NCBI GenBank assembly: GCA_019321725.1
Contig: CM033110.1
Coordinates: 13,385,278 to 13,449,277, forward strand
Length of the DNA: 64,000 nucleotides
Reading direction: 5' to 3'
DNA from: Paulownia fortunei
Lineage: Eukaryota > Streptophyta > Magnoliopsida > Lamiales > Paulowniaceae
The position numbers and the translations under genes were made by a program. This document shows positions 60,308 through 64,000 of the stretch, in pieces. Under the pieces are notes generated by a model. That model had not been told where the DNA came from, made no database searches, and saw only the letters and a program-made list of their open reading frames with translations. Each line of letters opens with the position of its first letter. Positions within the stretch are counted from its first letter, which is position 1.

Positions 60308-60680
60308 TGTTAGATAATGAAATCATATCTACAATACAAACAAATGGTTAGAGTTTCCCTAAAAGTGTTTTAGGAAAACGCCTCTGATGCTTTTAAGTCT
60401 GCATTGGTTCTAGAGAGAAAATGGTAACTGAACAAGTTAAAATGAACAAATAAATTACATACCTTGTAAATAAGAATGGCGGAGGTAATTATACCTATTT
60501 AAGTGGGATATGGATCGCATCTACCTTTGATATGATTTGGGGCTTTATGGGACAGTGAGCCTTGTTAGACTAGTATTTGATGTCACAAGACCGCAGAGGC
60601 TTCTTACGAGACTTGGGCGTGAATACCTCACTGGTCTAAAGTCCGATGGTGCTTGGGCCTAGTTTAAAATATGTCCATCA
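60308..60680 (-). repeat. 5' LTR of the Tat-like element
   Basis: Direct partner of 40355-40726. On the minus strand it ends CTAACA at 60308. The sequence that follows on the minus strand does not match a tRNA primer site that I recognise. Confidence 0.75.
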
Positions 60681-62529
60681 ATTATATATTATTCGATGTT
60701 TTCTATTATAGATTTAAGCTAAGTGTTTTCAAATTCTTCATCAAGTTTGTGCGAATATAATATACTTTATTTATTCTAATCAATTCTTCTTTATCTAATA
60801 TCATACAATATGATAATTTTTAGGATGTGTTTGAATTGACAAATTTGGGAGTTAAGAATTTCGAATCCATAATATTAAATACATTGGATTTGTTTAGATA
60901 ATTTCAAATTATAACAAATTTTCAATTCTTAGCATTTGTTTTGAACTATTTTTTCAATCATTGTAAAGGTCAAATTTACCTAATATTGAATTCATTTGAA
61001 ATCCCTAACTTCAATCATTTCCTCATGTTCAAATTTCTTAATCCAAACTCAATATAAACTAACTTCATCTCTGGGGTAAATGTGTGCTTGACTTTGCTAC
61101 AGATACATAATTTTTCATTTTTCCCGATCAAAATTGTCAATCACTATAAAAGTACAAATGATCTGGGAATTTGTTGTAGTTCTCATCGTTCTTTGCCTTA
61201 GCTTCGGGCAGATCTCATTGTTGGAAAGGCAGATAGCCAAAGGATTTAGTATAATCGGTTTGGTTTTTAAATAAAGTTTCATACTCATCACAGCATCTTA
61301 CCCAAGTTTGGAAGAGGGATTACAGCAAAACCAAAAAGAAAAAGATATTTTTCGCTATCTTTCTCAAAATCAAAAAGAAAAATCAACGCAACATTAGTAG
61401 AAGATTCCAATATTCATTATCACAAGACAAGTACTTGGATGTAGCTAATAATCAAGAAAAGTCTAAGTCATTAGGAAGGACTAAAGCAAGATCAAATTCT
61501 ATAACGGTAGTTAGGAATGAGTCAGGTGAGTGCATGCGAATGATACTGGTTTGGCTGGAAATCATAACCAATTTTAGCTGAGTAAGCCTATGGGCAAGTA
61601 TTTTTGGTGAGATTGGGCCAAATACTCGAAATATATATATACACTTAGTCTGAGGGATTCAATTGATCACATAGGCTCAACAAAAAGGTTAGAAAATAAC
61701 AATAACGCTAATAACGCCCCACTGCATGAAAGGAGGATCCAACCCATTTTACTATGGTTTAAAATCAGGAATCAGTACAAAATAGATTGAGGCCAAAACT
61801 GCCCAAAGTCCTAAACTGATGCTAAATAGTAATTTGGACTTCATATTGGGGACACGATTGGCAGTTAAGAGACAGATCCTCTCTAAATCCACCCTAGCTT
61901 ATATGCTGGTGAGACTTCGTATGGTAAATACTTGAGAGGGATACTAGAATGTCACTAAGGCCATCGTCTTGACAAAGGAAAGGGATTTGTGAATATCAAA
62001 ATGATGTCTTGGCAATTGTAGAATAATAACCTCCTCGATAAGATAAACTGGATCTTGGGATGAGTAACCAAAGGGTTTACAACATTTTCAAAATTATAAA
62101 ACTTAACATCACTAGCTGAATTGTGCACTCTACCTAAACCAAAACTTGTTTGAAGTTCTGTTAAAGATCAGTCAAGCAAGCAAGTTGGGGAAAGCAACCT
62201 GAATCCTCTATTCTTAACGGTATTTGTCTCCAATTTAAAAATTATTATTTTATATGCTTGTCATATAATGGTGATTTTGAAATATAAGATAAAACACCAT
62301 TTGAAATAGAAAATTCAGACTATGATGAAAGTTGTATCAAAATATAACCTGTAGTGAGAAGAAATTGCAACCAGGGAACTTGAGCTCAAGCGCAAAAAGC
62401 AGGAAAAGAAAAATTGAAACCTCAAAAAGTGATTTGTCACATGAAAAAAAAAGAATGCACACCAAAATTTTGACCTTGCTTCCCAACAGGTTTTACGAGT
62501 AGTGGAGCCTGCTTCACAGTCTTGATGAT
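60681..62529. other. AT-rich sequence, then possible LINE 5' part
   Basis: 60681-61300 is AT-rich without recognised features. 61480-62500 is less AT-rich and precedes a LINE endonuclease in the same orientation, so it may be decayed LINE ORF1, but no zinc knuckle or other diagnostic motif was found. Confidence 0.35.
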
Positions 62530-63339
62530 GCCAATAAATTGCATTAGTTGGAATTGTTAGGGCTTGGGGACTCCTCGAACGATTCATAATTTGGTAGAGT
62601 ATCTCTAATAGTTTGCCCCATCCATTATTTTTTCATGGAAACTAAGTGTTGAGCCACAAATATTGAGAGGATTAAAAATTAATTTTAGCTGAATGGCATT
62701 GCTGTGGATGCTGAAAATAATCAAGAGGTCTTGATCTTCTGCGGCAGAACCAAGTTGATGTTGTACTACAATTCTCCTCTATAAACCACAATGATGTTTT
62801 TGTGTACCCAGCAAACAAAGAGGAACCATTGAGGTTTACAGGGTTTTATAGTGATCCACATCTTAGCATCGAAAGAAATCTTGGGAACTCTTTTGCAGAT
62901 TGAATAAGTAACCATCAAAGTCGTAGCTCTATTTAGGTGACTATAATGAGATTTTAAGTAATTTAGGGAAATAGAGGGAAACCTAGAGCTACATAGAAAT
63001 ACAGTAATTAATTGTGGTTTTAATGACATTAGTTTGAGAGATTCTACTTTACTTGGTGCAATTGACATAAGTTTCCACACACCATTAGGGAAAGAATAGA
63101 TAGAGGTTATGGTAATAGTTGATGGCTTAAGAGGTTTAGAGGCATTACAGTTTCCTATAGAGAAACTAGGTCATTTGATCACATGCCACTCATTCTCCAT
63201 ATTGGAGAGACAGAATTAGAAATCCCAACATAGATAGAAATCTAAAAGATGGTTCAGATTTGAGGTCATGCGGGTTAAGTTAGAGGAGTGTGCAAGAATC
63301 ATTGAAGAAGCATAGATCCAATAATCATACCAGCAGGCT

Positions 63340-64000
63340 CATCTCAGGGTATGGAATGGGATTCAACAATGTACGATTGGCTTGTGAAGTTGGAACCAAA
63401 CCTCCTTTAGGAATGTAATGAAATAAAAGGATGACTTGAATAAAATTCAGTTCTCACTAAAGAGTAGTCATCACTGTAGAGTCTAAGGAGGCAATGAGAG
63501 ACTTCAATGCCAAGTTAAACAACTAATGGATAGTGAGGAAATTTTGTGGAAACAAAGGTTTCAAGTTGAATAGTTGACATAAGGGGATCGTAATACTATG
63601 TTTTTACATCATGGGCCTTCAAGAATGAGCATGGGGAATGGTGTGATAGTCAATTAAATAATGAGTCGACAGCCTTATATTATTATAGAGTTATTCACAT
63701 CCCAACAACCGAGCCTGGAGACATCCCAACAACCGAGCCTGGAGGAAGTGGATGAAATTTTAAGTTCTAACCCAACATACATCTCAGGGTATGGAATGGG
63801 ATTCAACAATGTACGATTGGCTTGTGAAGTTGGAACCAAACCTCCTTTAGGAATGTAATGAAATAAAAGGATGACTTGAATAAAATTCAGTTCTCACTAA
63901 AGAGTAGTCATCACTGTAGAGTCTAAGAAGGCAATGAGAGACTTCAATGCCAAGTTAAACAACTAATGGATAGTGAGGAAATTTTGTGGAAACAAAGGTT
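63340..64000 (+). repeat. Recent tandem duplication, 440-bp period
   Basis: 63340-63560 recurs at 63780-64000 with one difference seen (ctaaggagg against ctaagaagg). The second copy runs off the window, so the total copy number is unknown. Confidence 0.9.
63697..63744 (+). repeat. 24-bp perfect tandem duplication
   Basis: Two adjacent identical units, each starting 'acatcccaacaaccgagcc' and ending 'tggag', lie within the 440-bp unit. Confidence 0.9.

Larger units (their letters stand above)
40355..60680 (-). mobile_element. Tat-like Ty3/gypsy element on the minus strand, split by nested copia elements
   Basis: Two direct copies of a short LTR (40355-40726 and 60308-60680) bracket the region. 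The minus orientation follows from a G-rich polypurine tract next to the left LTR and from a minus-strand gag near the right LTR. A plus-strand (antisense) ORF remnant sits between the polypurine tract and the nest. No pol of this element was found, so it is a deleted or large non-autonomous derivative. About 14.4 kb (42791-57161) is copia sequence inserted later. The 5-bp flanks (gcaat and attat) do not match convincingly. Confidence 0.7.
62530..64000 (+). pseudogene. L1-type LINE ORF2 remnant (endonuclease and linker)
   Basis: The start reads INCISWNC, a stop, then GLGTPRTIHNLVEYL, the classic beginning of the apurinic-type endonuclease of plant L1 elements. Further blocks are HNDVFVYPANK and LRFTGFYSDPHLSIERN (about 62785-62870), matching the 'W.FTGFYG.P' region, and a linker between endonuclease and RT with EDLNKIQF-like and GDRN/FLHHGPSRM segments (about 63586-63630). 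The RT itself lies beyond the window or is lost. Many stops make it inactive. The linker part is duplicated in tandem at the window edge. Confidence 0.65.

Noticed and set aside
62766..63080. 104-codon minus-strand open frame
   Set aside because: It is the antisense of LINE endonuclease sequence recognised on the plus strand.

Overview
The window is strongly AT-rich nuclear DNA of a flowering plant, most likely a eudicot. It shows GT-AG introns, long plant-type LTR retrotransposons (Ty3/gypsy of the Athila, Tekay/Del and Tat types, and Ty1/copia), a plant L1-type LINE, a probable tRNA-derived SINE and an MLO-family gene. The sequence does not identify the species. A run of exactly 100 N (33103-33202) marks a scaffold join of unknown true size.

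Layout. 1-9188: two Athila-like Ty3 elements in opposite orientation. The minus-strand one (1-1997) is an internally deleted copy. The plus-strand one (1998-9188) keeps decayed gag zinc knuckle, RT, RNase H, integrase start, a downstream 'putative plant transposon protein' ORF and a 3' LTR. 9189-10010: antisense copia gag debris. 10011-14034: AT-rich sequence with one exon-like fragment. 14035-15325: a 1.3-kb near-palindromic foldback element whose arms begin with ~31-bp tandem repeats. 16873-22495: tandem and inverted repeat blocks. 22496-30894: two 2.3-kb Tekay/Del-type LTRs in inverted orientation around 3.8 kb; the right one has a primer binding site and the first codons of gag, then is cut by an Athila LTR end with its own primer site and gag (31193-32720). 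33030-33102: probable SINE head running into the gap.

33203-37369: the only convincing host gene, the C-terminal half of an MLO-family seven-transmembrane protein. Eight exons keep one reading frame through to the stop; the first half of the gene is lost in or beyond the gap. 37370-40354 is AT-rich intergenic DNA.

40355-60680: a minus-strand Tat-like Ty3 element recognised by two 372-373-bp LTRs, a polypurine tract, a minus-strand gag remnant and an extra ORF antisense to the element that resembles the 'putative gypsy-type transposon' family. It has been split by a 14.4-kb nest of two related copia elements: an older one (Copia-2) itself split by a younger one (Copia-1). A ~50-bp minisatellite lies between the Tat gag and the nest. 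60681-64000: AT-rich DNA, then a decayed LINE with a nearly identical 440-bp-period tandem duplication at the window edge.

No autonomous element looks intact; every transposon ORF carries stops or frameshifts. The window therefore records successive insertions and deletions around one conserved gene.
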